A stretch of 64,000 bases of DNA, taken from Morinoia aosen (Eukaryota > Arthropoda > Malacostraca > Amphipoda > Talitridae). The position numbers were made by a program, and so were the translations under genes. The notes under the pieces were generated by a model that was not told where the DNA came from, searched no databases, and worked only from the letters and a program-made list of their open reading frames with translations. Below, piece by piece: positions 1 to 13,299 of the stretch. Location of the stretch: the NCBI GenBank assembly GCA_030386875.1, contig JASJYW010000026.1:10248246-10312245 (forward strand), given 5' to 3'. Positions within the stretch are counted from its first letter, which is position 1. Every line of letters starts with the position of its first letter.

Positions 1-57
1 NNNNNNNNNNNNNNNNNNNNNNNNNNNNNNNNNNNNNNNNNNNNNNNNNNNNNNNNN
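1..57. other. assembly gap (N)
   Basis: Run of 57 N at the left edge; sequence starts at 58 in the middle of a satellite monomer. It is probably the tail of a larger gap inside the array. Confidence 0.98.
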
Positions 58-1895
58 GTGAAAATCACGTCGCTTGCTGTTTCCCGTGGCGACATAGGCG
101 GAAAGTGCATATTTAGCCGATTCCACGGTCGACAGAGCTAAAATGCGTGTTCTGGGCCATTCCTAGGCTGAATGCGGTGAAAATCACGTCGTTTGCTGTT
201 TCCCGTGGCGACATAGGCGGAAAATGCATATTTAGCCGATTCCACGGTCGACAGAGCTAAAATGCGTGTTTAGGGCCATTCCTAGGCCGAATGCGGTGAA
301 AACCACGTCGTTTGCTGTTTCCATGGCGACATAGGCGGAAAGTGCATATATAGCCGTTTCCACGTTCGACAGAGCTAAAATGCGTGTTTTGGGCCATTTC
401 TAGGCCGAATGAGGTGGAAATCACATCGTTGAAAGTGAATATTTAGCCGATTCCACGGTCGACAGAGCTAAAATGCGTGTTATGGGCCATTCCTAAGCCG
501 AATGCGGTGAAAATCACGTCGTTTGCTGTTTCCCGTGGCGACATAGGCGGAAAGTGCATATTTAGCCGATTCCACGGTCGACAGAGCTAAAATGCGTGTT
601 TTGGGCCATTCCTAGGCCGAATGCGGTGAAAATCACGTCGTTTGCTGTTTCCCGTGGCGACATAGGCGGAAAGTGCATATTTAGCCGATTCCACGGTCGA
701 CAGAGCTAAAATGCGTGTTTTGGGCCATTCCTAGGCCGAATGCGGTGAAAATCACGTCATTTGCTGTTTCCCGTGGCGACATAGGCGGCAAGTGCATATT
801 TAGCCGATTCCACGGTCGACAGAGCTAAAATGCGTGTTTTGGGCCATTCCTAGCCGAATGCAGTGAAAATCCACGTCGTTTGCTGTTTCCCGTGGCGACA
901 TAGGCGGAAAGTGCATATTTATCCGTTTCCACGGTCGACAGAGCTAAAATGCGTGTTTTGGGCCATTCTTGGGCCGAATGCGGAGAAAATCACGTCGTTT
1001 TCTGTTTCCCGTGGCGACATAGGCGGAAAGTGCATATTTAGCCGATTCCACGGTCGACAGAGCTAAAATGCGTGATTTTGGCCATTCCTAGGCCGAATGC
1101 GGTGAAAATCACGTCGTTTGCTGTTTCCCGTGGCGACATAGGCGAAAAGTGCATATTTAGCCGTTTCCACGGTCGACAAAGCTGAAATGCGTGTTTTGGG
1201 CCATTCCTAGGCCGAATGCGGTGAAAATCACGTCGTTTGCTGTTTCCCGTGGCGACATAGGCGGAAAGTGCATATTTAGCCGATTCCACGGTCGACAGAG
1301 CTAAAATGCGTGTTTTGGGCCATTCCTAGGGCCGAATGCGGTGAAAATCACGTCGTTTGCTGTTTCCCGTGGCGACATAGGCGGAAAGTGCATATTTAGC
1401 CGTTTCCACAGTCGACAGAGCTAAAATGCGTGTTTTGGGCCATTCCTAGGCTGAATGCGGTGAAAATCACGTGGTTTGCTGTTTCATGTGGCGACATAGG
1501 CGGAAAGTGCATATTTAGCCGATTTCACGGTCGACAGGGCTAAAATGCGTGTTTTGGGCCATTCCTAGGCCGAATGCGGTGAAAATCACGTCGTTTGCTG
1601 TTTCCCGTGGCGACATAGGCGGAAAGTGCATATTTAGCCGTTTCCACAGTCGACAGGAGCTTAAAATGCGTGTTTTGGGCCATTCCTAGGCTGAATGCGG
1701 TGGAAAATCACGTGGTTTGCTGTTTCATGTGGCGACATAGGCGGAAAGTGCATATTTAGCCGATTTCACGGTCGACAGGGCTAAAATGCGTGTTTTGGGC
1801 CATTCCTAGCCGAATGCGGTGAAAATCACGTCGTTTGCTGTTTCCCGTGGGCGACATAGGCGGAAAGTGCATATTTAGCCGTTTCCACGGTCGAC

Positions 1896-4800
1896 AGGGC
1901 TAAAGTGCGTGTTTTGGGCCATTCCTAGGCCGAATGCGGTGAAAATCACGTCGTTTTGCTGTTTCCCGTGGCGACATAGGCGGCAAGTGCATATTTAGCT
2001 GATTCCACGGTCGACAGAGCTAAAATGCGTGTTTTGGGCCATTCCTAGGCCGAATGCGGTGTGAAAATCACGTCGTTTGCTGTTTCCCGTGGCGACATAG
2101 GCGGAAAGTGCATATTTAGCCGATTCCACGGTCGACAGAGCTAAAATGCGTGTTTTGGGCCATTCCCAGGCCGAATGCGGTGAAAATCACGTCGTTTGCT
2201 GTTTCCCGTGGCGACATAGGCGGAAAGTGCATATTTAGCCGATTCCACGGTCGACAGAGCTAAAATGCGTGTTTTGGGCCATTCCTAGGCCGAATGCGGT
2301 GAAAATCACGTCGTTAGCTGTTTCCCGTGGCGACATAGGCGGAAAGTGCATATTTATCCCATTCCACGGTCGACAGGGCTAAAATGCGTATTTTTGGCCA
2401 TTCCTTGCCGAATGCGGTGAAAATCACGTCGTTTGCTGTTTGCCGTGGCGACATAGGCGGAAAGTGCATATTTAGCCGTTTCCACGGTCGACAGAGCTAA
2501 AATGCGTGTTTTGAGCCATTCCTAGGCCTAATGCGGTGAAAATCACGTCGTTTGCTGTTTCCCGTGGCGACATAGGCGGAAAGTGCATATTTAGCCGATT
2601 CCACGGTCGACAGAGCTAAAATGCGTGTTTTGGGCCATTCCTAGGCCGAATGCGGTGAAAATCACGTCGTTTGCTTTTTCCCGTGGCGACATAGGCGGAA
2701 AGTGCATGTTTAGCCGATTCCACGGTCGACAGAGCTAAAATGCGTGTTTTGGGCCATTCCTAGGCCGAATGTGGTGAAAATCACGTCGTTTGCTGTTGCC
2801 CGTGGCGACATAGGCGGAAAGTGCATATATAGCCGATTCCACGGTTGACAGAGCTAAAATGCGTGTTTTGGGCCATTCCTAGGCCGAATGAGGTGAAAAT
2901 CACGTCGTTTGCTGTTTCCCGTGGCGACATAGACGGAAAGTGCATATTTAGCCGTTTCCACGGTCGACACAGCTAAAATGCGGGTTTTGGGAAATTCCTA
3001 GGCCAAATGCGGTGAAAATCACGTCGTTTGCTGTTTCCCTTGGCGACATAGGCGGAAAGTGCATATTTAGCCGTTTCCACGGTCGACAGAGCTAAAATGC
3101 GTGTTTTGGGCCATTCCTAGGCCGAATGCGGTGAAAATCCCGTCGTTTGCTGTTTCCCGTGGCGACTTAGGCGGAAAGTGCATATTTAGCCGATTCCACG
3201 GTCGACAGAGCTAAAATGCGTGTTTTGGGCCATTCCTAGGCCGAATGCGGTGAAAATCACGTCGTTTGCTGTTTCCCGTGGCGACATAGGCGGAAAGTGC
3301 ATATTTAGCCGATTCCACGGTCGACAGAGCTAAAAGGCGTGTTTTGGGCCATTCCTAGGCCGAATGCGGTGAAAATCACGTCGTTTGCAGTTTCCCGTGG
3401 CGACATAGGCGGAAAGTGCATATTTAGCCGATTCCACGGTCGACAGAGCTAAAATGCGTGTTTTGGGCCATTCCTAGGCCGAATGCGGTGAAAATCACGT
3501 CGTTTACTGTTTCCCGTGGCGACATAGGCGGAAAGTGCATATTTAGCCGATTCCACGGTCGACAGGGATAAAATGCGTGTTTTGGCCATTCCTAGGCCGA
3601 ATGCGGTGAAAATCACGTCGTTTGCTGTTTCCCGTGGCGACATAGGCGGAAAGTGCATATTTAGCCGTTTCCACGGTCGACAGAGCTAAAATGCGTGTTT
3701 TGGGCCATTTCTAGGCCAAATGCGGTGAAAATCACGTCGTTTGCTGTTTCCCGTGGCGACATAGGCGGGAAGTGCATATTTAGCCGATTCCACGGTCGAC
3801 AGGGCTAAAATGCGTGTTTTTGGCCATTATTAGGCCGAATGCGGTGAAAATCACGTCGCTTGCTGTTTCCCGTGGCGACATAGGCGGAAAGTGCATATTT
3901 AGCCGATTCCACGGTCGACAGAGCTAAAATGCGTGTTCTGGGCCATTCCTAGGCTGAATGCGGTGAAAATCACGTCGTTTGCTGTTTCCCGTGGCGACAT
4001 AGGCGGAAAATGCATATTTAGCCGATTCCACGGTCGACAGAGCTAAAATGCGTGTTTAGGGCCATTCCTAGGCCGAATGCGGTGAAAACCACGTCGTTTG
4101 CTGTTTCCCATGGCGACATAGGCGGAAAGTGCATATTTAGCCGTTTCCACGTTCGACAGAGCTAAAATGCGTTGTTTTGGGCCATTCCTAGGCCGAATGA
4201 GGTGGAAATCACATCGTTGAAAGTGAATATTTAGCCGATTCCACGGTCGACAGAGCTAAAATGCGTGTTATGGGCCATTCCTAAGCCGAATGCGGTGAAA
4301 ATCACGTCGTTTGCTGTTTCCCGTGGTGACATAGGCGGAAAGTGCATATTTAGCCGATTCCACGGTCGACAGAGCTAAAATGCGTGTTTTGGGCCATTCC
4401 TAGGCCGAATGCGGTGAAAATCACGTCGTTTGCTGTTTCCCGTGGCGACATAGGCGGAAAGTGCATATTTAGCCGATTCCACGGTCGACAGAGCTAAAAT
4501 GCGTGTTTTGGGCCATTCCTAGGCCGAATGCGGTGGAAAATCACGTCATTTGCTGTTTCCCGTGGCGACATAGGCGGCAAGTGCATATTTAGCCGATTCC
4601 ACGGTCGACAGAGCTAAAATGCGTGTTTTGGGCCATTCCTAGGCCGAATGCAGTGAAAATCACGTCGTTTGCTGTTTCCCGTGGCGACATAGGCGGAAAG
4701 TGCATATTTATCCGTTTCCACGGTCGACAGAGCTAAAATGCGTGTTTTGGGCCATTCTTGGGCCGAATGCGGAGAAAATCACGTCGTTTTCTGTTTCCCG

Positions 4801-5681
4801 TGGCGACATAGGCGGAAAGTGCATATTTAGCCGATTCCACGGTCGACAGAGCTAAAATGCGTGATTTTGGCCATTCCTAGGCCCGAATGCGGTGAAAATC
4901 ACGTCGTTTGCTGTTTCCCGTGGCGACATAGGCGAAAAGTGCATATTTAGCCGTTTCCACGGTCGACAAAGCTGAAATGCGTGTTTTGGGCCATTCCTAG
5001 GCCGAATGCGGTGAAAATCACGTCGTTTGCTGTTTCCCGTGGCGACATAGGCGGAAAGTGCATATTTAGCCGATTCCACGGTCGACAGAGCTAAAATGCG
5101 TGTTTTGGGCCAATTCCTAGGCCGAATGCGGTGAAAATCACGTCGTTTGCTGTTTCCCGTGGCGACATAGGCGGAAAGTGCATATTTAGCCGTTTCCACA
5201 GTCGACAGAGCTAAAATGCGTGTTTTGGGCCATTCCTAGGCTGAATGCGGTGAAAATCACGTGGTTTGCTGTTTCATGTGGCGACATAGGCGGAAAGTGC
5301 ATATTTAGCCGATTTCACGGTCGACAGGGCTAAAATGCGTGTTTTGGGGGATTCCTAGGCCGAATGCGGTGAAAATCACGTCGTTTGCTGTTTCCCGTGG
5401 CGACATAGGCGAAAGTGCATATTTAGCCGTTTCCACAGTCGACAGAGCTAAAATGCGTGTTTTGGGCCATTCCTAGGCTGAATGCGGTGAAAATCACGTG
5501 GTTTGCTGTTTCATGTGGCGACATAGGCGGAAAGTGCATATTTAGCCGATTTCACGGTCGACAGGGCTAAAATGCGTGTTTTGGGCCATTCCTAGGCCGA
5601 ATGCGGTGAAAATCACGTCGTTTGCTGTTTCCCGTGGCGACATAGGCGGAAAGTGCATATTTAGCCGTTTCCACGGTCGAC
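1896..5681 (+). repeat. higher-order repeat unit, about 3.79 kb
   Basis: A private variant of the monomer (AGGGCTAAAGTGCG) at 1896 recurs at 5682. Other private variants repeat with nearly the same spacing: the first bases after the gap at 58 recur at 3844, a monomer with an internal deletion near 411 recurs near 4199, and GCGGAGAAAATC near 978 recurs near 4769. The period of about 3,786 bp equals 31 full monomers plus one of about 93 bp. Unit limits are arbitrary because the repeat is continuous. Confidence 0.85.
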
Positions 5682-8600
5682 AGGGCTTAAAGTGCGTGTT
5701 TTGGGCCATTCCTAGGCCGAATGCGGTGAAAATCACGTCGTTTGCTGTTTCCCGTGGCGACATAGGCGGCAAGTGCATATTTAGCCGATTCCACGGTCGA
5801 CAGAGCTAAAATGCGTGTTTTTGGGCCATTCCTAGGCCGAATGCGGTGAAAATCACGTCGTTTGCTGTTTCCCGTGGCGACATAGGCGGAAAGTGCATAT
5901 TTAGCCGATTCCACGGTCGACAGAGCTAAAATGCGTGTTTTTGGGCCATTCCTAGGCCGAATGCGGTGAAAATCACGTCGTTTGCTGTTTCCCGTGGCGA
6001 CATAGGCGGAAAGTACATATTTAGCCGATTCCACGGTCGACAGAGCTAAAATGCGTGTTTTGGGCCATTCCCTGGCCGAATGCGGTGAAAATCACGTCGT
6101 TTGCTGTTTCCCGTGGCGACATAGGCGGAAAGTGCATATTTAGCCGATTCCACGGTCGACAGAGCTAAAATATGTGTTTTGGGCCATTCCTAGGCCGAAT
6201 GCGGTGAAAATCACGTGGTTTGGCTGTTTCCCGTGGCGACATAGGCGGATAGTGCATATTTAGCCGATTCCACGGTCGACAGAGCTAAAATGCGTGTTTT
6301 GGGCCATTCCTAGGCCGAATGCGGTGAAAATCACGTCGTTTGCTGTTTCCCGTGGCGACATAGGCGGAAAGTGCATATTTGGCCGATTCCACGGTCGAAA
6401 GAGCTAAAATACGTGTTTTGGGCCATTCCTAGGCCGAATGCGGTGAAAATCACGTCGTTTGCTGTTTCCCGTGGCGACATAGGCGGAAAGTGCATATTTA
6501 GCCGCTTCCACGGTCGACAGGGCTAAAATGCGTGTTTTGGGCCATCCCTAGCCGAATACGGTGAAAATCACATCGTTTGCTGTTTCCCGTGGCGACATAG
6601 GCGGAAAGTGCATATTTAGCCGATTCCACGGTCGACAGGGCTAAAATGCGTGTTTTTGGCCATTCCTAGGCCGAATGCGGTGAAAATACGTCGTTTGCTG
6701 TTTCCCGTGGCGACATAGGCGGAAAGTGCATATTTAGCCGATTCCACGGTCGACAGAGCTAAAATGCGTATTTTGGGCCATTCCTAGGCCGAATGCGGTG
6801 AAAATCACGTCGTTTGCTGTTTCCCGTGGCGACATAGGCGGAATGTGCATATTTAGCCGATTCCAATGTCGACAGAGCTAAAATGCGTGTTTTGGGCCAT
6901 TCCTAGGCCGAATGCGGTTGAAAATCACGTCCTTTGCTGTTTCCCGTGGCAACATAGGCGGAAAGTGCATATTTAGGCCGATTCCACGGTCGACAGAGCT
7001 AAAAATGCGTGTTTTGGGCCATTCCTAGGCCGAATGCAGTGGAAATCACGTCGTTTGCTGTTTCCCGTGGCGACATAGGCGGAAAGTGCATATTTATCCG
7101 TTTCCACGGTCGACAGAGCTAAAATGCGTGTTTTGGGCCATTCCTAGGCCGAATGCGGTGAAAATCACGTCGTTTGCTGTTTCCCGTGGCGACATAGGCG
7201 GAAAGTGCATGTTTAGCCGTTTTCCACAGTCGACAGAGCTAAAATGCGTGTTTTGGGCCATTCCTAGGCCGAATGCGGTGAAAATCACGTCGTTTGCTGT
7301 TTCCCGTGGCGACATAGGCGGAAAGTGCATATTTAGCCGATTCCACGGTCGACAGAGCTAAATGCGTGTTTTGGGCCATTCCTAGGCTGAAAGCGGTGAA
7401 AATCACGTGGTTTGCTGTTTCATGTGGCGACATAGGCGGAAAGTGCAATATTTAGGGCCGATTCCACGGTTCGACAGGGCTAAAATGCGTGTTTTGGGCC
7501 ATTCCTAGGCCGAATACGGTGAAAATCACATCGTTTGCTGTTTCCCGTGGCGACATAGGCGGAAAGTGCATATTTAGCCGATTCCACGGTCGACAGGGCT
7601 AAATGCGTGTTTTTGGCATTCCTAGGCCGAATGCGGTGAAAATACGTCGTTTGCTGTTTCCCGTGGCGACATAGGCGGAAAAAGCATATTTAGCCGATTC
7701 CACGGTCGACAGAGCTAAAAATGCGTGTTCTGGAGCCATTCCTAGGCCGAATGCGGTGAAAATCACGTTGTTTGCTGTTTCCCGTGGCGACATAGGCGGA
7801 AAGTGCATATTTAGCCGATTCCAATGTCGACAGAGCTAAAATGCGTGTTTTGGGCCATTTCTAGGCCGAATGCGGTGAAAAATCACGTCGTTTGCTGTTT
7901 CCCGTGGCGACATAGGCGGGAAAGTGCATATTTAGCTGATTCCACGGTCGACAGAGCTAAAATGCGTGTTTCGGGCCATTCCTAGGCCGAATGCGGTGAA
8001 AATCATGTCGTTTGCTGTTTCCCGTGGCGACATAGGCGGAAAGTGCATATTTGGCCGATTCCACGGTCGACAGAGCTAAAATGCGTGTTTTGGGCCATTC
8101 CTAGGCCGAATGCGGTGAAAATCACGTCGTTTGCTGTTTCCCGTGGCGACATAGGCGGAAAGTGCATATTTAGCCGATTCCACGGTCGACAGAGCTAAAA
8201 TGCGTTGTTTGGGCCATTCCTAGGCCGAATGGCGGTGAAAATCACGTCGTTTGCTGTTTCCCGTGGCGACATAGGCGGCAAGTGCATATATAGCCGATCC
8301 CACGGTCGACAGAGCTAAAATGCGTGTTTTGGGCCATTCCTAGGCCGAATGCAGTGAAAATCACGTCGTTTGCTGTTTCCCGTGGCGACCATAGGCGGAA
8401 AGTGCATATTTATCCGTTTCCACGGTCGACAGAGCTAAAATGCGTGTTTTGGGCCATTCCTAGGCCGCATGCGGTGAAAATCACGTCGTTTGCTGTTTCC
8501 CGTGGCGACATAGGCGGAAAGTGCATATTTAGCCGATTCCACGGTCGACAGAGCTAAAATGCGTGTTTTGGGCCATTCCTAGGCCGCATGCGGAGAAAAT

Positions 8601-9026
8601 CACGTCGTTTGCTGTTTCCCGTGGCGACATAGGCGGAAAGTGCATATTTAGCCGATTCCACGGTCGACAGAGCTAAAATGCGTGATTTTGGCCATTCCTA
8701 GGCCGAATGCGGTGAAAATCACGTCGTTTGCTGTTTCCCGTGGCGACATAGGCGAAAAGTGCATATTTAGCCGTTTCCACGGTCGACAGAGCTAAAATGC
8801 GTGTTTTGGGCCATTCCTAGGCCGAATGCGGTGAAAATCACGTCGTTTGCTGTTTCCCGTCGGCGACATAGGCGGAAAGTGCATATTTAGCCGATTCCAC
8901 GGTCGACACAGCTAAAATGCGTGTTTTGGGCCATTCCTAGGCCGAATGCGGTGAAAATCACGTCGTTTGCTGTTTCCCGTGGCGACATAGGCGGAAAGTG
9001 CATATTTAGCCGTTTCCACGGTCGAC
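5682..9026 (+). repeat. higher-order repeat unit, about 3.34 kb, copy 1
   Basis: The region from 5682 recurs at 9027 with the same order of private variants: GGCGGATAGTGC at 6245 and 9585, ATTCCAATGTCGAC near 6860 and 10203, GGCTGAAAGCGG near 7385 and 10723, GTTCTGGAGCC near 7728 and 11063, and GCCGATCCCACGG near 8294 and 11627. The period is about 28 monomers. Confidence 0.87.
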
Positions 9027-12000
9027 AGGGCTAAAGTGCGTGTTTTGGGCCATTCCTAGGCCGAATGCGGTGAAAATCACGTCGTTTGCTGTTTCCCGTG
9101 GCGACATAGGCGGAAAGTGCATATTTAGCCGTTTCCACGGTCGACAGAGCTAAAATGCGTGTTTTGGGCCATTTCCAGGCGAATGCGGTGAAAATCACGT
9201 CGTTTGCTGTTTCCCGTGGCGACATAGGCGGAAAGTGCATATTTAGCCGATTCCACGGTCGACAGAGCTAAAATGCGTGTTTTGGGCCATTCCTAGGCCG
9301 AATGCGGTGAAAATCACGTCGTTTGCTGTTTCCCGTGGCGACATAGGCGGAAAGTACATATTTAGCCGATTCCACGGTCGACAGAGCTAAAATGCGTGTT
9401 TTGGGCCATTCCCAGGCCGAATGCGGTGAAAATCACGTCGTTTGCTGTTTCCCGTGGCGACATAGGCGGAAAGTGCATATTTAGCCGATTCCACGGTCGA
9501 CAGAGCTAAAATGCGTGTTTTGGGCCATTCCTAGGCCGAATGCGGTGAAAATCACGTGGTTTGCTGTTTCCCGTGGCGACATAGGCGGATAGTGCATATT
9601 TAGCCGATTCCACGGTCGACAGAGCTAAAATGCGTGTTTTGGGCCATTCCTAGGCCGAATGCGGTGAAAATCACGTCGTTTGCTGTTTCCCGTGGCGACA
9701 TAGGCGGAAAGTGCATATTTGGCCGATTCCACGGTCGAAAGAGCTAAAATACGTGTTTTGGGCCATTCCTAGGCCGAATGCGGTGAAAATCACGTCGTTT
9801 GCTGTTTCCCGTGGCGACATAGGCGGAAAGTGCATATTTAGCCGCTTCCACGGTCGACAGGGCTAAAATGCGTGTTTTGGGCCATCCCTAGGCCGAATAC
9901 GGTGAAAATCACATCGTTTGCTGTTTCCCGTGGCGACATAGGCGGAAAGTGCATATTTAGCCGATTCCACGGTCGACAGGGCTAAAATGCGTGTTTTTGG
10001 CCATTCCTAGGCCGAATGCGGTGAAAATACGTCGTTTGCTGTTTCCCGTGGCGACATAGGCGGAAAGTGCATATTTAGCCGATTCCACGGTCGACAGAGC
10101 TAAAATGCTTATTTTGGGCCATTCCTAGGCCGAATGCGGTGAAAATCACGTCGTTTGCTGTTTCCCGTGGCGACATAGGCGGAATGTGCATATTTAGCCG
10201 ATTCCAATGTCGACAGAGCTAAAATGCGTGTTTTGGGCCATTCCTAGGCCGAATGCGGTGAAAATCACGTCCTTTGCTGTTTCCCGTGGCAACATAGGCG
10301 GAAAGTGCATATTTAGCCGATTCCACGGTCGACAGAGCTAAAATGCGTGTTTTGGGCCATTCCTAGGCCGAATGCAGTGGAAATCACGTCGTTTGCTGTT
10401 TCCCGTGGCGACATAGGCGGAAAGTGCATATTTATCCGTTTCCACGGTCGACAGAGCTAAAATGCGTGTTTTGGGCCATTCCTAGGCCGAATGCGGTGAA
10501 AATCACGTCGTTTGCTGTTTCCCGTGGCGACATAGGCGGAAAGTGCATATTTAGCCGTTTCCACAGTCGACAGAGCTAAAATGCGTGTTTTGGGCCATTC
10601 CTAGGCCGAATGCGGTGAAAATCACGTCGTTTGCTGTTTCCCGTGGCGACATAGGCGGAAAGTGCATATTTAGCCGATTCCACGGTCGACAGAGCTAAAA
10701 TGCGTGTTTTGGGCCATTCCTAGGCTGAAAGCGGTGAAAATCACGTGGTTTGCTGTTTCATGTGGCGACATAGGCGGAAAGTGCATATTTAGCCGATTCC
10801 ACGGTCGACAGGGCTAAAATGCGTGTTTTGGGCCATTCCTAGGCCGAATACGGTGAAAATCACATCGTTTGCTGTTTCCCGTGGCGACATAGGCGGAAAG
10901 TGCATATTTAGCCGATTCCACGGTCGACAGGGCTAAAATGCGTGTTTTTGGCCATTCCTAGGCCGAATGCGGTGAAAATACGTCGTTTGCTGTTTCCCGT
11001 GGCGACATAGGCGGAAAAAGCATATTTAGCCGATTCCACGGTCGACAGAGCTAAAATGCGTGTTCTGGAGCCATTCCTAGGCCGAATGCGGTGAAAATCA
11101 CGTTGTTTGCTGTTTCCCGTGGCGACATAGGCGGAAAGTGCATATTTAGCCGATTCCAATGTCGACAGAGCTAAAATGCGTGTTTTGGGCCATTCCTAGG
11201 CCGAATGCGGTGAAAATCACGTCGTTTGCTGTTTCCCGTGGCGACATAGGCGGAAAGTGCATATTTAGCTGATTCCACGGTCGACAGAGCTAAAATGCGT
11301 GTTTCGGGCCATTCCTAGGCCGAATGCGGTGAAAATCATGTCGTTTGCTGTTTCCCGTGGCGACATAGGCGGAAAGTGCATATTTGGCCGATTCCACGGT
11401 CGACAGAGCTAAAATGCGTGTTTTGGGCCATTCCTAGGCCGAATGCGGTGAAAATCACGTCGTTTGCTGTTTCCCGTGGCGACATAGGCGGAAAGTGCAT
11501 ATTTAGCCGATTCCACGGTCGACAGAGCTAAAATGCGTGTTTTGGGCCATTCCTAGGCCGAATGCGGTGAAAATCACGTCGTTTGCTGTTTCCCGTGGCG
11601 ACATAGGCGGCAAGTGCATATATAGCCGATCCCACGGTCGACAGAGCTAAAATGCGTGTTTTGGGCCATTCCTAGGCCGAATGCAGTGAAAATCACGTCG
11701 TTTGCTGTTTCCCGTGGCGACATAGGCGGAAAGTGCATATTTATCCGTTTCCACGGTCGACAGAGCTAAAATGCGTGTTTTGGGCCATTCCTAGGCCGCA
11801 TGCGGTGAAAATCACGTCGTTTGCTGTTTCCCGTGGCGACATAGGCGGAAAGTGCATATTTAGCCGATTCCACGGTCGACAGAGCTAAAATGCGTGTTTT
11901 GGGCCATTCCTAGGCCGAATGCGGAGAAAATCACGTCGTTTGCTGTTTCCCGTGGCGACATAGGCGGAAAGTGCATATTTAGCCGATTCCACGGTCGACA

Positions 12001-12355
12001 GAGCTAAAATGCGTGATTTTGGCCATTCCTAGGCCGAATGCGGTGAAATCACGTCGTTTGCTGTTTCCCGTGGCGACATAGGCGAAAAGTGCATATTTAG
12101 CCGTTTCCACGGTCGACAGAGCTAAAATGCGTGTTTTGGGCCATTCCTAGGCCGAATGCGGTGAAAATCACGTCGTTTGCTGTTTCCCGTGGCGACATAG
12201 GCGGAAAGTGCATATTTAGCCGATTCCACGGTCGACACAGCTAAAATGCGTGTTTTGGGCCATTCCTAGGCCGAATGCGGTGAAAATCACGTCGTTTGCT
12301 GTTTCCCGTGGCGACATAGGCGGAAAGTGCATATTTAGCCGTTTCCACGGTCGAC
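9027..12355 (+). repeat. higher-order repeat unit, about 3.33 kb, copy 2
   Basis: Second copy of the 28-monomer unit that begins at 5682. It has slightly fewer one-base indels than the first copy. The start of a third copy is seen at 12356 (AGGGCTAAAGTGCG again) but it diverges after about 12530. Confidence 0.87.
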
Positions 12356-12979
12356 AGGGCTAAAGTGCGTGTTTTGGGCCATTCCTAGGCCGAATGCGGT
12401 GAAAATCACGTCGTTTGCTGTTTCCCGTGGCGACATAGGCGGAAAGTGCATATTTAGCCGTTTCCACGGTCGACAGAGCTAAAATGCGTGTTTTGGGCCA
12501 TTTCCAGGCCGAATGCGGCGAAAATCACGTCGTTTGCTGTTTCCCGTTGCGACATAGGCGGAAAGTGCATATTTAGCCGATTCCACGGTCGACCGAGCTA
12601 AAATGCGTGTTTTGGGCGATTCCTAGGCCGAATGCGGTGAAATTCACGTCGTTTGCTGTTTGCCGGGGCGACATAGGAGGAAAGTGCATATTTAGCTGAT
12701 TCCACGGTCGACAGAGCTAAAATGGGTGTTTTGGGCCATTCCTAGGCCGAATGCGGTGAAAATCACGTCGTTTGCTGTTTCCCGTGGCGACATAGGCGGA
12801 AAGTGCATATTTAGCCGTTTCCACGGTCGACAGAGCTAAAATGCGTGTTTTGGGCCATTCCTAGGCCGAATGCGGTGAAAATCGCGTCGTTTGCTGTTTC
12901 CCGTGGCGACATAGGCGGCAAGTGCATATTTAGCCGATTCCACGGTCGACAGAGCTAAAATGCGTGTTTTGGGCCATTC

Positions 12980-12983
12980 CTAG
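12980..12983. repeat. target-site duplication of element 1, left (CTAG)
   Basis: The satellite reads ...ATTCCTAG directly before the TG of the left LTR, and the right flank restarts as CTAGGCCG at 21501. The shared four bases CTAG are the duplicated target. The empty site would be the normal CCTAGGCCG of the monomer. Confidence 0.92.
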
Positions 12984-13299
12984 TGTTCCGACCCTTTCAG
13001 TATTAGGTCGTAACCAAACGCGAATGAGGTTCGGGAGTGACGATGCAGTAACGTAGTTATCCTTTATTGATACGTCAGAGTTGACACAGGCTTCGTAATT
13101 GGTAGAGAATCTTTAGATCGGAAAGTAATCTCGTTACTTCTATAGCGCATCTGTGATCTCTACAGATGCTTTCTCGACAGCCGAGCTTCTGTTACTGAAC
13201 AGCGACGCTTCTGTTGTAAGTGCGACCTCTACGGCAAACCACCTCTAATGAACGTCGATGTCTCTTGCCGACTCTATTTATATGCCTGGCGGGCGCACA
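12984..13299 (-). repeat. 3' LTR of element 1
   Basis: 316-bp repeat matching 21185-21500 except at two positions. On the minus strand it begins TGTGCGCCCGCCAGGC and ends GGTCGGAACA. It carries a TATA motif about 18 bases from its start and a poly(A) signal AATAAA at 13063-13068. Confidence 0.96.
13063..13068 (-). promoter_or_regulatory. poly(A) signal AATAAA in 3' LTR, element 1
   Basis: AATAAA on the minus strand, in the context CAATAAAGGA. The same hexamer sits at the matching place in the LTRs of element 2. It would direct 3' end formation of the genomic transcript, placing the R/U5 boundary a little downstream. Confidence 0.6.

Larger units (their letters stand above)
58..12983 (+). repeat. 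119-bp satellite array, left segment
   Basis: Head-to-tail copies of a 119-bp monomer, about 108 in this segment. Landmarks in order are CCTAGGCCGAATGCGGTG, AAAATCACGTCGTTTGCTG, TTTCCCGTGGCGACATAGG, CGGAAAGTGCATATTTAGCC, G(A/T)TTCCACGGTCGACAG and (A/G)GCTAAAATGCGTGTTTTGG. Every copy holds the palindromes CCTAGG and GTCGAC, apart from point mutants. Neighbouring monomers differ by a few substitutions and one-base indels, while distant copies share the same variants, so the array has higher-order structure. The segment ends at 12983, where element 1 begins. Both strands give short ORFs of 60-115 codons, but these are by-products of the repeat. No other gene is visible. Confidence 0.97.

Noticed and set aside
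863-12355. Many ORFs of 60-115 codons on both strands in the satellite (and likewise in 22045-64000), with recurring peptides such as SPRETANDVIFTAFG
   Set aside because: 119 is not a multiple of three, so the frame changes at each monomer and these ORFs end after two or three copies. They are broken at random by indels and lack any start or codon signal. They are repeat by-products.
58-12983. CRISPR-like regular repeat
   Set aside because: Units are contiguous 119-bp tandem copies with no unique spacers, plus eukaryotic retroelements nearby. It is satellite DNA.
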